DNA of 64,000 nucleotides from Arsenicibacter rosenii (lineage in GTDB: Bacteria; Bacteroidota; Bacteroidia; Cytophagales; Spirosomataceae), in NCBI RefSeq assembly GCF_001870735.1, contig NZ_MORL01000007.1, positions 248,001 through 312,000 on the forward strand, given 5' to 3'. Below the pieces are notes generated by a model. The model saw only the letters and a program-made list of their open reading frames with translations. It had not been told where the DNA came from and searched no databases. Below, one piece after another: positions 9,023-16,942 of this stretch; positions within the stretch are counted from its first letter, which is position 1, and each line of letters starts with the position of its first letter. A program made the position numbers and the translations under genes.

Positions 9023-10081
9023 ATGTCATCAGTAGTCATTGCTCCGATTGCCGAAAGTTTAGCGGCCTTTCTTCAGAAAAATAATTTCTCATTCATCGCA
9101 ACCATTGTCGATAACCATACGTACCGTCACTGTTATCCGGCAATTAAACCGCTGTTAAATAAGCACACGCTGATCCGGATTAAGTCGGGCGAGGAGCAGA
9201 AACACCTGCAAACCTGTGAGACCATCTGGGAGGCGTTGACAAAGGCCAATTTCGACCGCCATGCGCTGGTTCTGAATCTGGGCGGGGGCGTAATCGGTGA
9301 TATGGGAGGCTTTTGCGCGGCTACCTATAAACGGGGAATCACCTTTGCGCAGATTCCGACTACGTTGTTATCGCAGGTAGATGCCAGTGTAGGCGGTAAG
9401 CTGGGAATCGACTTTCAGGGCTTCAAAAACCACATTGGTGTGTTTCAGTTGCCCGAAACAGTACTGATCGATACGGCGTTTCTGAAAACGCTGCCGGCCA
9501 GCGAACTGCGTTCAGGCTTTGCCGAGATCATCAAACATTGCCTGATTGCCGACGGGGCTAAATGGGACGAAATCCGCCGGAAAGAGCTGGCTGATCAGGA
9601 CTGGCAGGATCTGGTGGCGCATTCGGTGGCAGTGAAGCAGCGGGTGGTCGAACAGGATCCGACCGAAAAAGGGTTGCGCAAAATCCTCAATTTCGGACAC
9701 ACGCTGGGCCACGCGGTTGAAACCTATTTTTTGACAAGGTCAGCCGAAGCGGCGCCAAAGCGGGGCGGACAAACCGGCCGGTTGTTACACGGTGAAGCTA
9801 TTGCTGTCGGGATGATCGCCGAAGCCTATATCGCTTTTACGCGGCAAATGATTGAGGAAAGGTTGCTGGCGCAAATCGAAGAGTATGTATTTTCCGTATA
9901 TGGTCGCGTAGCGCTTACCGATGCCGACATAGAACCGATTCTGGCATTGACGTTACAGGACAAGAAAAATAAAGGCAAGCAGGTAAGGATGGCCTTGCTG
10001 GATGGGTATGGCAGCTGCGCCTATGACATTGCCGTAACCAAAACCGAAATGCAGCAGGCGCTTGATTATTATCGGGGTTAG
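9023..10081 (+). CDS. aroB: 3-dehydroquinate synthase
   Basis: This 352-residue enzyme of the shikimate pathway converts DAHP to 3-dehydroquinate with NAD+ and a divalent metal in the cytoplasm. The sequence shows the NAD-binding loop LGGGVIGDMGGF (about 86-97), the PTTLLSQVDASVGGKLGID segment (112-130) with catalytic lysine, and the metal-ligand regions SGFAEIIKH and NFGHTLGHAVE, plus LLHGEAIAVGM. Length is normal. It stands alone: the next gene on the strand starts 124 bp downstream and susC is divergent. Confidence 0.95.
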   Translation: MSSVVIAPIAESLAAFLQKNNFSFIATIVDNHTYRHCYPAIKPLLNKHTLIRIKSGEEQKHLQTCETIWEALTKANFDRHALVLNLGGGVIGDMGGFCAATYKRGITFAQIPTTLLSQVDASVGGKLGIDFQGFKNHIGVFQLPETVLIDTAFLKTLPASELRSGFAEIIKHCLIADGAKWDEIRRKELADQDWQDLVAHSVAVKQRVVEQDPTEKGLRKILNFGHTLGHAVETYFLTRSAEAAPKRGGQTGRLLHGEAIAVGMIAEAYIAFTRQMIEERLLAQIEEYVFSVYGRVALTDADIEPILALTLQDKKNKGKQVRMALLDGYGSCAYDIAVTKTEMQQALDYYRG

Positions 10082-10205
10082 TGCCAAATAAACACGCCCC
10101 GAATACTTGTTTTTATCAAACAAAAAAGCTTATATTACAGTTTTCAACAAATAAAACAGCAGTTGTAACATATTGATTATTTCTATCTAAACGTATCGGT
10201 TACTC

Positions 10206-10742
10206 ATGAGAAACGTCTTCGGTGTTCTGTTTGTACTGGCTGTGCTCAGTCTGGCTGGTTGTATGCCTGGTAAGCTGTTTGTAGAGCACGATTACAGCTA
10301 TGAGGGTCACTTCAAAGATTACAAATCCTTCAACTTTCTGGAGTGCGAGTACATTGATTCTACCTTGCTTTGTTCCGACATTCAGGATGCTATCCGGCAT
10401 CAGATGGAAGCACGGGGCTACAAAATCAGTAACCGCAGCCCGAACCTGTTGATTTCATACAACATCTTCCGCAGCGACCTGCGTTTCCGTGGCTATCAGC
10501 AGCCGGTGATCAAGGATTGGGTGGTGCGTGAAGACGACGAAGCAACATACAAACGGATTGACTACAATCTGGATGAGGGTACGCTGATGATTTCACTCAT
10601 CGATGCCGAAACGTATCAGGTTATCTGGAAAGGGTATGCGTCTAAAATGATGCGTAATCCCAACTTCAAGAACAATTATTTCAAGGGCATTGTCCGCTCC
10701 ATCTTCGACCAGTATCCGTTGATGGCTACAACGAAGAACTAA
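10206..10742 (+). CDS. DUF4136 domain lipoprotein
   Basis: This 178-residue protein has a short signal peptide and lipobox LAGC (Cys19). The rest fits DUF4136: HDYSYEGHFKDYKSFNFLE, a region with IRHQMEARGYKISNRSPNLLISYNIFR, then GTLMISLIDAETYQVIWKGYASKMM and a final helix. It is probably anchored to the inner leaflet of the outer membrane. No role is established for the family. A terminator hairpin follows the gene by about 50 bp. Confidence 0.75.
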   Translation: MRNVFGVLFVLAVLSLAGCMPGKLFVEHDYSYEGHFKDYKSFNFLECEYIDSTLLCSDIQDAIRHQMEARGYKISNRSPNLLISYNIFRSDLRFRGYQQPVIKDWVVREDDEATYKRIDYNLDEGTLMISLIDAETYQVIWKGYASKMMRNPNFKNNYFKGIVRSIFDQYPLMATTKN

Positions 10743-10794
10743 CGTAGTGCTGGTATAAAGCCGGTTACTCATTGGTCTACATAGTGAGTTCTGT

Positions 10795-10832
10795 AGTGGT
10801 GGCACGACTTAGAGTCGTGCCACCACTTTTTT
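10795..10832 (+). terminator. Terminator hairpin belonging to a dispersed repeat
   Basis: Arms AGTGGTGGCACGAC and GTCGTGCCACCACT (14 bp, perfect) enclose the loop TTAGA and are followed by TTTTTT. It serves the convergent DUF4136 and gldA genes. The same two arms with another loop occur at 61647-61679. Confidence 0.85.
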
Positions 10833-10861
10833 ACAGGAACAAACTCAGTAATAGTATTTAC

Positions 10862-11782
10862 TTACCCTTGGGTGAGACTCCGGAAGATGCCTTCAAGCGA
10901 GCTCGCTTCCTGCCGGAGACCGACAAGCGTCAGGCCCCGGTCGGCGGCCAGGCGGAAAATGGCAGCCCGCAGGTCCGTTTCGGCCGTTGCCGTAATGCGG
11001 TAGTGGCCATTGCCCAGGGAGTCAACCTGTTCGACGCCGGGAAGTGCCGACAGTTCCTGTGTATGGGCGAGGTCGTGCTCAAATTCTGCAACCACAGTGG
11101 CTTTATGGCCGGCCGTAGCGCGTAACTGACTCAGCGCACCGTCGGCAACGATCTTACCACGGTTGATGATGATCACCCGGTCGCAGAGCGCTTCGACTTC
11201 CTGCATAATGTGGGTCGAGAACAGGACCGTTTTATTCCGGCCGGCCTGCTTAATTACGCTGCGGATGTCGGCCAGCTGATTCGGGTCAAGGCCGGTGGTC
11301 GGTTCGTCAAGAATCAGAACTGCCGGATCGTGCAGCAGTGCCTGGGCCAGGCCGACGCGCTGCCGGTACCCTTTTGACAACTGACCAATTTTTTTACTCT
11401 GCTCGCGGGTCAGGCCCACCAGTTCGATCATATCCGAAACCCGTCGGGTCAGTAGGCTGCCGTTCAATCCGTGCAGACGGCCCGAAAACCGCAGAAATTC
11501 TTTGACGTACAGATCAAGATACAACGGGTTGTGTTCGGGCAGGTAACCAATATGCTGCCGGACATCCATCGGCGATTTGCTGACATCGAATCCTTCGACC
11601 ATAACAGAACCTTGTGTTGCCGGCAGATATCCCGTCAGGATCTTCATGGTCGTAGACTTACCGGCTCCGTTAGGGCCCAGAAAACCAACGATTTCGCCGG
11701 CATTGAGCGAAAACGAAATCTGGTCAACGGCGCGCTGCCCCGTTTCGTATTGCTTGGTCAGTTGGTTGACCTCAATAGACAT
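10862..11782 (-). CDS. gldA: Gliding-motility-type ABC transporter ATP-binding protein GldA
   Basis: This 306-residue ATPase has Walker A GPNGAGKST (36-44), the Q-loop region IGYLPEHNPLYLDLYV that is typical of GldA, a degenerate signature LSKGYRQR, Walker B VLILDEPTTGLDPNQ, the switch His in FSTHIMQEVEAL, and a C-terminal ferredoxin-like extension ending LEGIFRSLTQG. GldA works with the membrane subunits GldF and GldG, needed for gliding in Flavobacterium; neither is next to it here. The annotation as GldA rather than a generic Nod/CcmA-like ATPase rests on overall resemblance. Whether the host glides cannot be told from this. Confidence 0.85.
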   Translation of the reverse strand: MSIEVNQLTKQYETGQRAVDQISFSLNAGEIVGFLGPNGAGKSTTMKILTGYLPATQGSVMVEGFDVSKSPMDVRQHIGYLPEHNPLYLDLYVKEFLRFSGRLHGLNGSLLTRRVSDMIELVGLTREQSKKIGQLSKGYRQRVGLAQALLHDPAVLILDEPTTGLDPNQLADIRSVIKQAGRNKTVLFSTHIMQEVEALCDRVIIINRGKIVADGALSQLRATAGHKATVVAEFEHDLAHTQELSALPGVEQVDSLGNGHYRITATAETDLRAAIFRLAADRGLTLVGLRQEASSLEGIFRSLTQG

Positions 11783-12060
11783 ATTTATCAGTTCGGTTTA
11801 AGATCAGGAATACGGCAGATTACCGGAAAACCATTGATACCTTTAACAAAATATCCGCGAAACACTGCCTTCTCAACGTACAAAAAACCGGAAAGTATTT
11901 CTATTTTTAGCGTTTAAAGGCTTTTTTAGTAAAGGTACGACGGAAATTGCATGATCTGAAAATGCGTTTCCCGCTGTCTGTACATCAACGCTGGCCTGTG
12001 AGGATTAAGTATTTTAAACCGGAACGTTTCTCACTTTCACGACATATACAAACTGAATTC

Positions 12061-13749
12061 ATGAGTACCTCCCTTTTTCGTAAAAAGTCAGTCCGGCAAG
12101 CTCTCGGCGATGCCGGAGACGGAAATTTAACAGAAGGCCATCCGGCAGAGAGCGGTGGTTTTGAGGACAAAAGCCTGGCCAAAGTGCTGGGTGTCCGCGA
12201 TCTTACCTCATTCGGGATTGCCGCCATTATCGGGGCAGGTATTTTCAGTACCATTGGCCGGGCTAGTGCCGACGGTGGTCCGGCCGTATCATTGCTGTTT
12301 GTCTTTACGGCCATTGCCTGTGTGTTTACGGCGCTTAGCTACGCGCAGTTTGCCTCGACCGTACCGGTAAGTGGCAGCGCCTATACCTATGCCTATGTGG
12401 CCTTTGGCGAAATTTTTGCCTGGATTATTGGCTGGGCGCTGATTCTGGAATATGCCGTCAGCAACATGGTTGTTGCCATATCGTGGTCGGAGTATTTTAC
12501 CTCCATGCTCAAAGGCTTCGGAATAAATTTCCCCGGGTACCTGGCCACCGACTATGGGTCGGCGGCGGCAGCGCATAAAGCGGTTATGGCCGGAGAGCCG
12601 GCCGATGAAGGGGTTAAATACCTGGCACAGGCCTATGCCTCCGCGCCGGACCTGGGAAGCTTTAAACTGATTATGGATTTACCGGCCGGTATCATTACCG
12701 TGTTGATAACAGCATTGGTCTACATCGGTATCAAAGAATCGCGGACTGCGAGCAACATTCTGGTTGTGCTGAAACTGGCCGTTATCGGGTTGGTTATTCT
12801 GGCCGGTGCGTTTTACATAAAACCCGAAAACTGGTCGCCCTTCGCACCAAACGGGGTGAAAGGGGTATTAAGCGGCGTTGCCTCCGTTTTCTTTGCCTTT
12901 ATCGGATTTGATTCTATTTCGACAACGGCCGAGGAGTGCCGGAACCCGCAGCGTGATTTACCACGGGCCATGATCTACTGCCTCATTATCTGTACGGTGC
13001 TCTATGTCCTGATCACATTAGTGCTGACGGGTATGGTAAACTACAAAGAGCTGGGCGTTGATGATCCGCTGGCCTATGTGTTCCAGAAAGTGGGGCTGAA
13101 TTTTATTGCCGGTGTTATTTCGGTAAGTGCTGTGGTCGCTATCACGAGCGCCTTGCTGGTGTATCAATTGGGACAACCACGGATCTGGATGACTATGAGC
13201 CGCGACGGACTGCTGTGGCCGAAGTTTTCGAAGATTCACCCGAAATACAAGACACCGTCCTTCGCAACGATCATGACCGGTGCCATTGTAGCCATCCCGT
13301 CGCTGTTTCTCGACATGCAGTTTTTTATTGACCTCACCAGTGTGGGTACATTTTTTGCTTTTATTCTGGTATGTGGCGGTATTCTGTATCTGGATGCCAG
13401 AGGCATTTCGCAGGAATCGAAATTCCGTGTACCATACATCAACGGCAAGTTTATCGTTGGATTCGGCTTATTGATTGCGCTGGCCTTTGCCATCAATTCC
13501 GGTGACTTTATCGGGATGATTGAAGAGAAACCATTAATGGGGATTTTCTGGATTACGTGGACCGTACTGGCGGTGCTGAGTTTTATGCATAGTTTCTCGC
13601 TGTTACCCATTCTCGGTATCCTGACAAACCTCTATCTGATGACCGAACTGGGCGTGAGCAACTGGCTGATTTTTGTTGTCTGGCTGGTGATCGGACTGGT
13701 AATTTACTTCTCATACGGGTATCGTCAGAGTAAATTGGCCCACAAATAG
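12061..13749 (+). CDS. APC-superfamily amino acid permease
   Basis: This 562-residue inner-membrane transporter starts at the ATG at 12061 (MSTSLFRKKSVRQ); the frame is open further upstream but without transporter-like sequence. The first transmembrane helix carries the APC signature FGIAAIIGAGIFSTIG, and about 12 further hydrophobic helices follow. SVFFAFIGFDSISTTAEECRNPQRDLPRA near the middle is the conserved helix 6-7 region of cationic amino acid/APC permeases. An insertion of about 60 residues (VMAGEPADEGVKYLAQAYAS) lies in the loop after helix 4. The substrate is probably an amino acid, but which one is unclear. No Shine-Dalgarno is visible, as is usual here. Confidence 0.88.
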   Translation: MSTSLFRKKSVRQALGDAGDGNLTEGHPAESGGFEDKSLAKVLGVRDLTSFGIAAIIGAGIFSTIGRASADGGPAVSLLFVFTAIACVFTALSYAQFASTVPVSGSAYTYAYVAFGEIFAWIIGWALILEYAVSNMVVAISWSEYFTSMLKGFGINFPGYLATDYGSAAAAHKAVMAGEPADEGVKYLAQAYASAPDLGSFKLIMDLPAGIITVLITALVYIGIKESRTASNILVVLKLAVIGLVILAGAFYIKPENWSPFAPNGVKGVLSGVASVFFAFIGFDSISTTAEECRNPQRDLPRAMIYCLIICTVLYVLITLVLTGMVNYKELGVDDPLAYVFQKVGLNFIAGVISVSAVVAITSALLVYQLGQPRIWMTMSRDGLLWPKFSKIHPKYKTPSFATIMTGAIVAIPSLFLDMQFFIDLTSVGTFFAFILVCGGILYLDARGISQESKFRVPYINGKFIVGFGLLIALAFAINSGDFIGMIEEKPLMGIFWITWTVLAVLSFMHSFSLLPILGILTNLYLMTELGVSNWLIFVVWLVIGLVIYFSYGYRQSKLAHK

Positions 13750-13788
13750 CCCGTTGGCGAAAGTTTCTGATTTGTTAAACGGCTTTTA

Positions 13789-13819
13789 TTGACGTTCGGT
13801 GAGTAAGTTGTTAGATTTG
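13789..13819 (+). promoter_or_regulatory. Bacteroidota-type promoter of the holin-like gene
   Basis: TTG at 13789-13791 and TAGATTTG at 13812-13819 are separated by exactly 20 nt, matching the TTG-N19/20-TAnnTTTG consensus. The ATG at 13843 follows 23 nt later. Confidence 0.6.
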
Positions 13820-13842
13820 GTAAACGTATACCTCCTGTTCAT

Positions 13843-14220
13843 ATGAATTTCATCTTACATCTACTCATCGACGCAGCCGTAATTTTCGGGCTTGCCTATG
13901 TGATGCCTCAGGTTGAGGTCAAGAACTTTACCAGCGCGTTGCTGGTAGCCTTTTTGCTGGCCGTTCTGAATTTCTTTCTGGGCTGGCTGATTTATTATCC
14001 GCTGCACTTGGTGACCTTCTTCCTGATGCCTTTTTTGGTGCGGCTGGTTGTAACGGCATTGATGTTAAAGTTGGTAGATAAGCTCATGTCCAGCTTTACG
14101 ATTGCGGGTTTCTGGCCTGCCCTGGTCATTGCTCTGGCGGTTGCCCTGGCCGGTACCCTGATCGACGAATCGCTGGCAAAGCCCGAGATTGAACCGACTA
14201 CCGTTACCATGGTAAGGTAA
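13843..14220 (+). CDS. Four-TM holin-family (PF04020-type) membrane protein
   Basis: This 125-residue protein is nearly all transmembrane helix (four segments), with a conserved start of the form LHLLIDAAVIFGLAYVMPQVEVKNFTSALLVAFLLAVLNFFLGWLI. This is the pattern of the phage-holin family 4 (superfamily IV) proteins, which are widespread as chromosomal housekeeping-type genes in Bacteroidota with no phage nearby. There is no lysin or phage gene here, so it is not evidence for a prophage. Function unknown. Confidence 0.8.
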   Translation: MNFILHLLIDAAVIFGLAYVMPQVEVKNFTSALLVAFLLAVLNFFLGWLIYYPLHLVTFFLMPFLVRLVVTALMLKLVDKLMSSFTIAGFWPALVIALAVALAGTLIDESLAKPEIEPTTVTMVR

Positions 14221-14230
14221 TGCCGTCATC

Positions 14231-14264
14231 AGGATTAGCCTGTCGGGCTGATCCTGTACTTTTT
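14231..14264 (+). terminator. Rho-independent terminator after the holin-like gene
   Basis: Arms AGGATTAGCC and GGCTGATCCT (10 bp with one G-T pair, 5-nt loop) are followed by GTACTTTTT. Confidence 0.75.
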
Positions 14265-14273
14265 ACATATAAC

Positions 14274-14313
14274 ATGCGATTACGGCTTGTGCTTAGGCTA
14301 GCCGTAATCGCAT
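14274..14313. repeat. 14-bp perfect inverted repeat upstream of the GT9 gene
   Basis: ATGCGATTACGGCT and AGCCGTAATCGCAT flank a 12-nt loop and end 13 bp before the start codon at 14327. No T-run follows, so it is not a standard terminator. It could be an operator or a leader RNA hairpin. Confidence 0.6.
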
Positions 14314-14326
14314 ACCAGCAAAAACA

Positions 14327-15538
14327 ATGGGTACCCATCGAAAATATTGTGCACCCCGAAGCGTAAGTTATCCACTTCAGGTTATAGACGTATTCGCGGA
14401 TATTTACGGAGAATATATCTATAAAAAACGTTCCCGCCCTAACACAGATAGTAACAAACCTGCGGTGTTGTTGCTGACATCCGGTCACCTGGGCGATGCC
14501 TTGACACTCTCGTATCTATTTCCGTTTATTAAGGAGCAGCTGCCTGGTTGTGTGATTGATGTGGTAGCAGGTAGCTGGTGCGATCCGATTCTGATCAACA
14601 ATCCGTATATCCGTAAAATCATCCACCTCAATCATGCACTGACTAACCGGAGCCGGAAAAGCAGCCCGGCAAAATGGCAGGAGCATATCCGCACTACCCG
14701 CAGTGCTATCCGCGAATTACAAAAGGAATCGTATACCGTCTCAATCGATATACGATTTTCCAGCGCCCCGATGCATTTTCTGCTCCCGTTTATTCAGGTC
14801 GGTAAAACGATTGGGTTTGGCTCGCGAGGGCTGGGGGGTTGGCTGGACCACGAATATTTTTTACCGGATACGGAGTTTCATCATCTGGATGTGATTACGG
14901 CGTTGCTGAAACCGGCTTCGGTGAACGTAAATCTGTCAAGTATCAAGCCTTACTTCTCTTTTCCCGAAAAAGCAAGGGAGACCCTGGCCGGAAAACTAGG
15001 ACCGGAGACGCAGCCGGCAAAACGGATTGCGCTGATTTGCCCCGAGAGCGGATCGCCGGGCCATTTCCTGCCGGATGCATTCTGGCTGGAGCTGGCCCGA
15101 CGAATACTGTCAGAAACGGATTGCCGGCTCATTGTATGCGGGCAACTGGCAGCCACAAAAGAGCTGGCCGCTAAAATGCAGGCAGAAATGCCCCTATACG
15201 CCACGGATATACTGGATACGGTCAACACGTTAACGCTGTATGAACTCGCGGCTTTAGCCTCAAAAGCCGCTGTAGCCGTTACGATTGATTCGTTGCCTGC
15301 TCATTTATGCTCGGCGCTCTGCCCGACGGTCTCGTATTTTAACCACGGCGAAGGGGTGCAGTTTTTCCCGATAAACGGGCATCCGGTCTTGCTGTTCCAC
15401 AACCACGAAAAGAGCCGGTACGTTGACTTTGTCCGAAAAGACTTCACGCGCAGCTACGTAACAGCGTTTGATGACACCGTTATCAATGACTCCATGACCT
15501 GGATCCGGCAGATTGTTGCTGAGGACGTTAAGCATTGA
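14327..15538 (+). CDS. Glycosyltransferase family 9 (heptosyltransferase-like) protein
   Basis: This 403-residue protein has the GT9 layout: an N-terminal Rossmann start LLTSGHLGDALTLSYLFPFIKEQLPGCVIDVVAGSW (glycine loop GHLGDAL as in heptosyltransferases), a middle region FGSRGLGGWLDHEYFLPD with YFLPDTEFHHLDVITALLKP, and a C-terminal half with IALICPESGSPGHFLPDAFWLELAR and AVAVTIDSLPAHLCSAL, which matches the donor-binding GT-B domain (D-S--AH). GT9 enzymes add heptose to the lipid A-core. rfaE2, which makes ADP-heptose precursor, is 1 kb away on the other strand. Acceptor and exact sugar are inferred only. A strong bidirectional terminator follows. Confidence 0.82.
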   Translation: MGTHRKYCAPRSVSYPLQVIDVFADIYGEYIYKKRSRPNTDSNKPAVLLLTSGHLGDALTLSYLFPFIKEQLPGCVIDVVAGSWCDPILINNPYIRKIIHLNHALTNRSRKSSPAKWQEHIRTTRSAIRELQKESYTVSIDIRFSSAPMHFLLPFIQVGKTIGFGSRGLGGWLDHEYFLPDTEFHHLDVITALLKPASVNVNLSSIKPYFSFPEKARETLAGKLGPETQPAKRIALICPESGSPGHFLPDAFWLELARRILSETDCRLIVCGQLAATKELAAKMQAEMPLYATDILDTVNTLTLYELAALASKAAVAVTIDSLPAHLCSALCPTVSYFNHGEGVQFFPINGHPVLLFHNHEKSRYVDFVRKDFTRSYVTAFDDTVINDSMTWIRQIVAEDVKH

Positions 15539-15572
15539 AGGGCGCAGCATTTACAGCTCTGTTCTTATAACT

Positions 15573-15614
15573 AGCCGAAAGCCCCGCTAAGAATTCTTAG
15601 CGGGGCTTTCGGCT
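15573..15614. terminator. Strong bidirectional terminator
   Basis: Arms AGCCGAAAGCCCCGCTAAG and CTTAGCGGGGCTTTCGGCT (19 bp, perfect) have the 4-nt loop AATT and are followed on the plus strand by TTTATAAAA. It separates the convergent GT9 and zinc-peptidase genes. Confidence 0.9.
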
Positions 15615-15632
15615 TTTATAAAAAATGTCTGA

Positions 15633-16322
15633 TTAATCGCTCCGGCGGCTGGCTCCCATCAGAATGCTGACGTAGTACAGCAACGTGGCCAGAGAGCCTA
15701 CCGCAGCGACTACGTAAGTCATAGCGGCCCACCAAAGGGCGTCTTTCGCATAGCCATATTCGCGTTGTGTGACCACACCGCGGTTTTGCACCCACGCCAG
15801 CGCCCGGCGGCTGGCATCAAACTCAACCGGCAGGGTGATGAAGCTGAACAGGGTCGTTACCGCAAACAGGGCCACGCCAATCGCCAGCGGAATCGTAGTG
15901 GTGTTAATCAGCAGGATACCGCCGAGAATAACCCACTGCATCCATTGCGATGAAATGGTCAGAAACGGTACCATCGCCGAACGGAATTGCAGCGGACCGT
16001 AGGCTGTCGCATGCTGCACGGCGTGACCGCACTCGTGGGCCGCTACTGCCGCCGCCGCCACCGACCGGCCGTAATAAACATCTGCACTCAGGTTAACTGT
16101 TTTGTCCTGCGGGTTATAGTGGTCGGTCAGCATACCTTCTACCGAAAGCACCCGGACGTCATAGATACCGTTTTCCTGGAGCATCTTCTGGGCAATTTCG
16201 GCCCCGCTCAGGCCGTTGGCCAGCCCGATTTGTGAATACTCGTTGAATTTACTCTTTAACCGCCAGCTGACAATCCAGCTAACGATCATGACAATTATGC
16301 CAATTAAATAAGCACCAGCCAT
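15633..16322 (-). CDS. Neutral zinc metallopeptidase (YugP/PF04298 type)
   Basis: This 229-residue inner-membrane protein has an N-terminal hydrophobic helix (AYLIGIIVMIVSWIVSW), then the zinc motif HECGHAVQHA with preceding AAAVAAHECGH, and the family motifs LTDHYNPQDKTVNLS and GRSVAAAAVA. Two or three more transmembrane helices follow (WVILGGILLINTTTIPLAIGVALFAVTTLFSF), and FDASRRALAWVQNRGVVTQREYGYAKDALWWAA is the conserved C-terminal part. The family is widespread and poorly characterised. It forms its own transcript, with a 129-bp gap to rfaE2, and the expected length is normal. Confidence 0.88.
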   Translation of the reverse strand: MAGAYLIGIIVMIVSWIVSWRLKSKFNEYSQIGLANGLSGAEIAQKMLQENGIYDVRVLSVEGMLTDHYNPQDKTVNLSADVYYGRSVAAAAVAAHECGHAVQHATAYGPLQFRSAMVPFLTISSQWMQWVILGGILLINTTTIPLAIGVALFAVTTLFSFITLPVEFDASRRALAWVQNRGVVTQREYGYAKDALWWAAMTYVVAAVGSLATLLYYVSILMGASRRSD

Positions 16323-16451
16323 ATGTTTATCTTCTTTTTAGGGTTGCAGTTAATGGTTGAAAAGTTGGTTACTGCGTACAAATAAAACAATTGTTTGCCG
16401 AAAAACGTCCCGCACCAGTGTCCGTTTACATACCTAAACAACCGCTTAACC

Positions 16452-16931
16452 CTAAAAACTGTTCTTAATTCGTTCAATCAGGGCGGTTGTTGAATAGCCT
16501 TTCACCAGTGAAATGGTCTGCACACTGCCACCGTTGGCCAGTACAAAGTCTGCCCCGACGATGTTGTCGACCGTGTAATCATCGCCTTTCACCAGAATGT
16601 CGGGCCGAACGGTTTCAATGAGCTCTTTGGGGGTCGGCTCGTCAAAAAGCGTGACCACGTCGACAAACGAAAGCGCAGCCATCAGCCGGGCGCGGGCATA
16701 TTCGTTTACCACCGGCCGCAGCGGGCCTTTGATGCGGCTTACGGATGCATCAGTATTCAGACCAAGCACCAGCTTATCGCCCAGGTGGCGGGCTTTTTCG
16801 AGGTAGTCAATGTGGCCCAGGTGAACAATGTCAAAGCAGCCATTGGTAAAAACGACTTTCAGGCCGTCATGGTGCCATCGGGCAACCTGATCAACGGCTT
16901 GCTGGCGGGTGAGTATTTTGGTTTCCGTCAT
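16452..16931 (-). CDS. rfaE2: D-glycero-beta-D-manno-heptose 1-phosphate adenylyltransferase
   Basis: This 159-residue nucleotidyltransferase carries the HxGH motif in VVFTNGCFDIVHLGHIDYLEKA, the substrate loop LVLGLNTDASVSRIKGPLRPVVNEYARA, and the LVKGDDYTVDNIVGADFV region with a C-terminal STTALIERIK motif. It is the stand-alone C-terminal half of HldE: it joins AMP to heptose-1-phosphate to give ADP-heptose for LPS inner core. The kinase half (RfaE1) is not in the window. It is 11 bp downstream of the flippase-like gene and is likely co-transcribed with it. Confidence 0.95.
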   Translation of the reverse strand: MTETKILTRQQAVDQVARWHHDGLKVVFTNGCFDIVHLGHIDYLEKARHLGDKLVLGLNTDASVSRIKGPLRPVVNEYARARLMAALSFVDVVTLFDEPTPKELIETVRPDILVKGDDYTVDNIVGADFVLANGGSVQTISLVKGYSTTALIERIKNSF

Positions 16932-16942
16932 CGGATAAAGGA

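Noticed and set aside
11947-12060. N-terminal extension of the amino acid permease
   Set aside because: The 38 extra residues are basic and aromatic with no permease similarity; the ATG at 12061 gives the normal cytoplasmic start.
13843-14220. Prophage remnant suggested by the holin-family protein
   Set aside because: No other phage gene, attachment site or integrase nearby; this family is a common chromosomal membrane protein in Bacteroidota.
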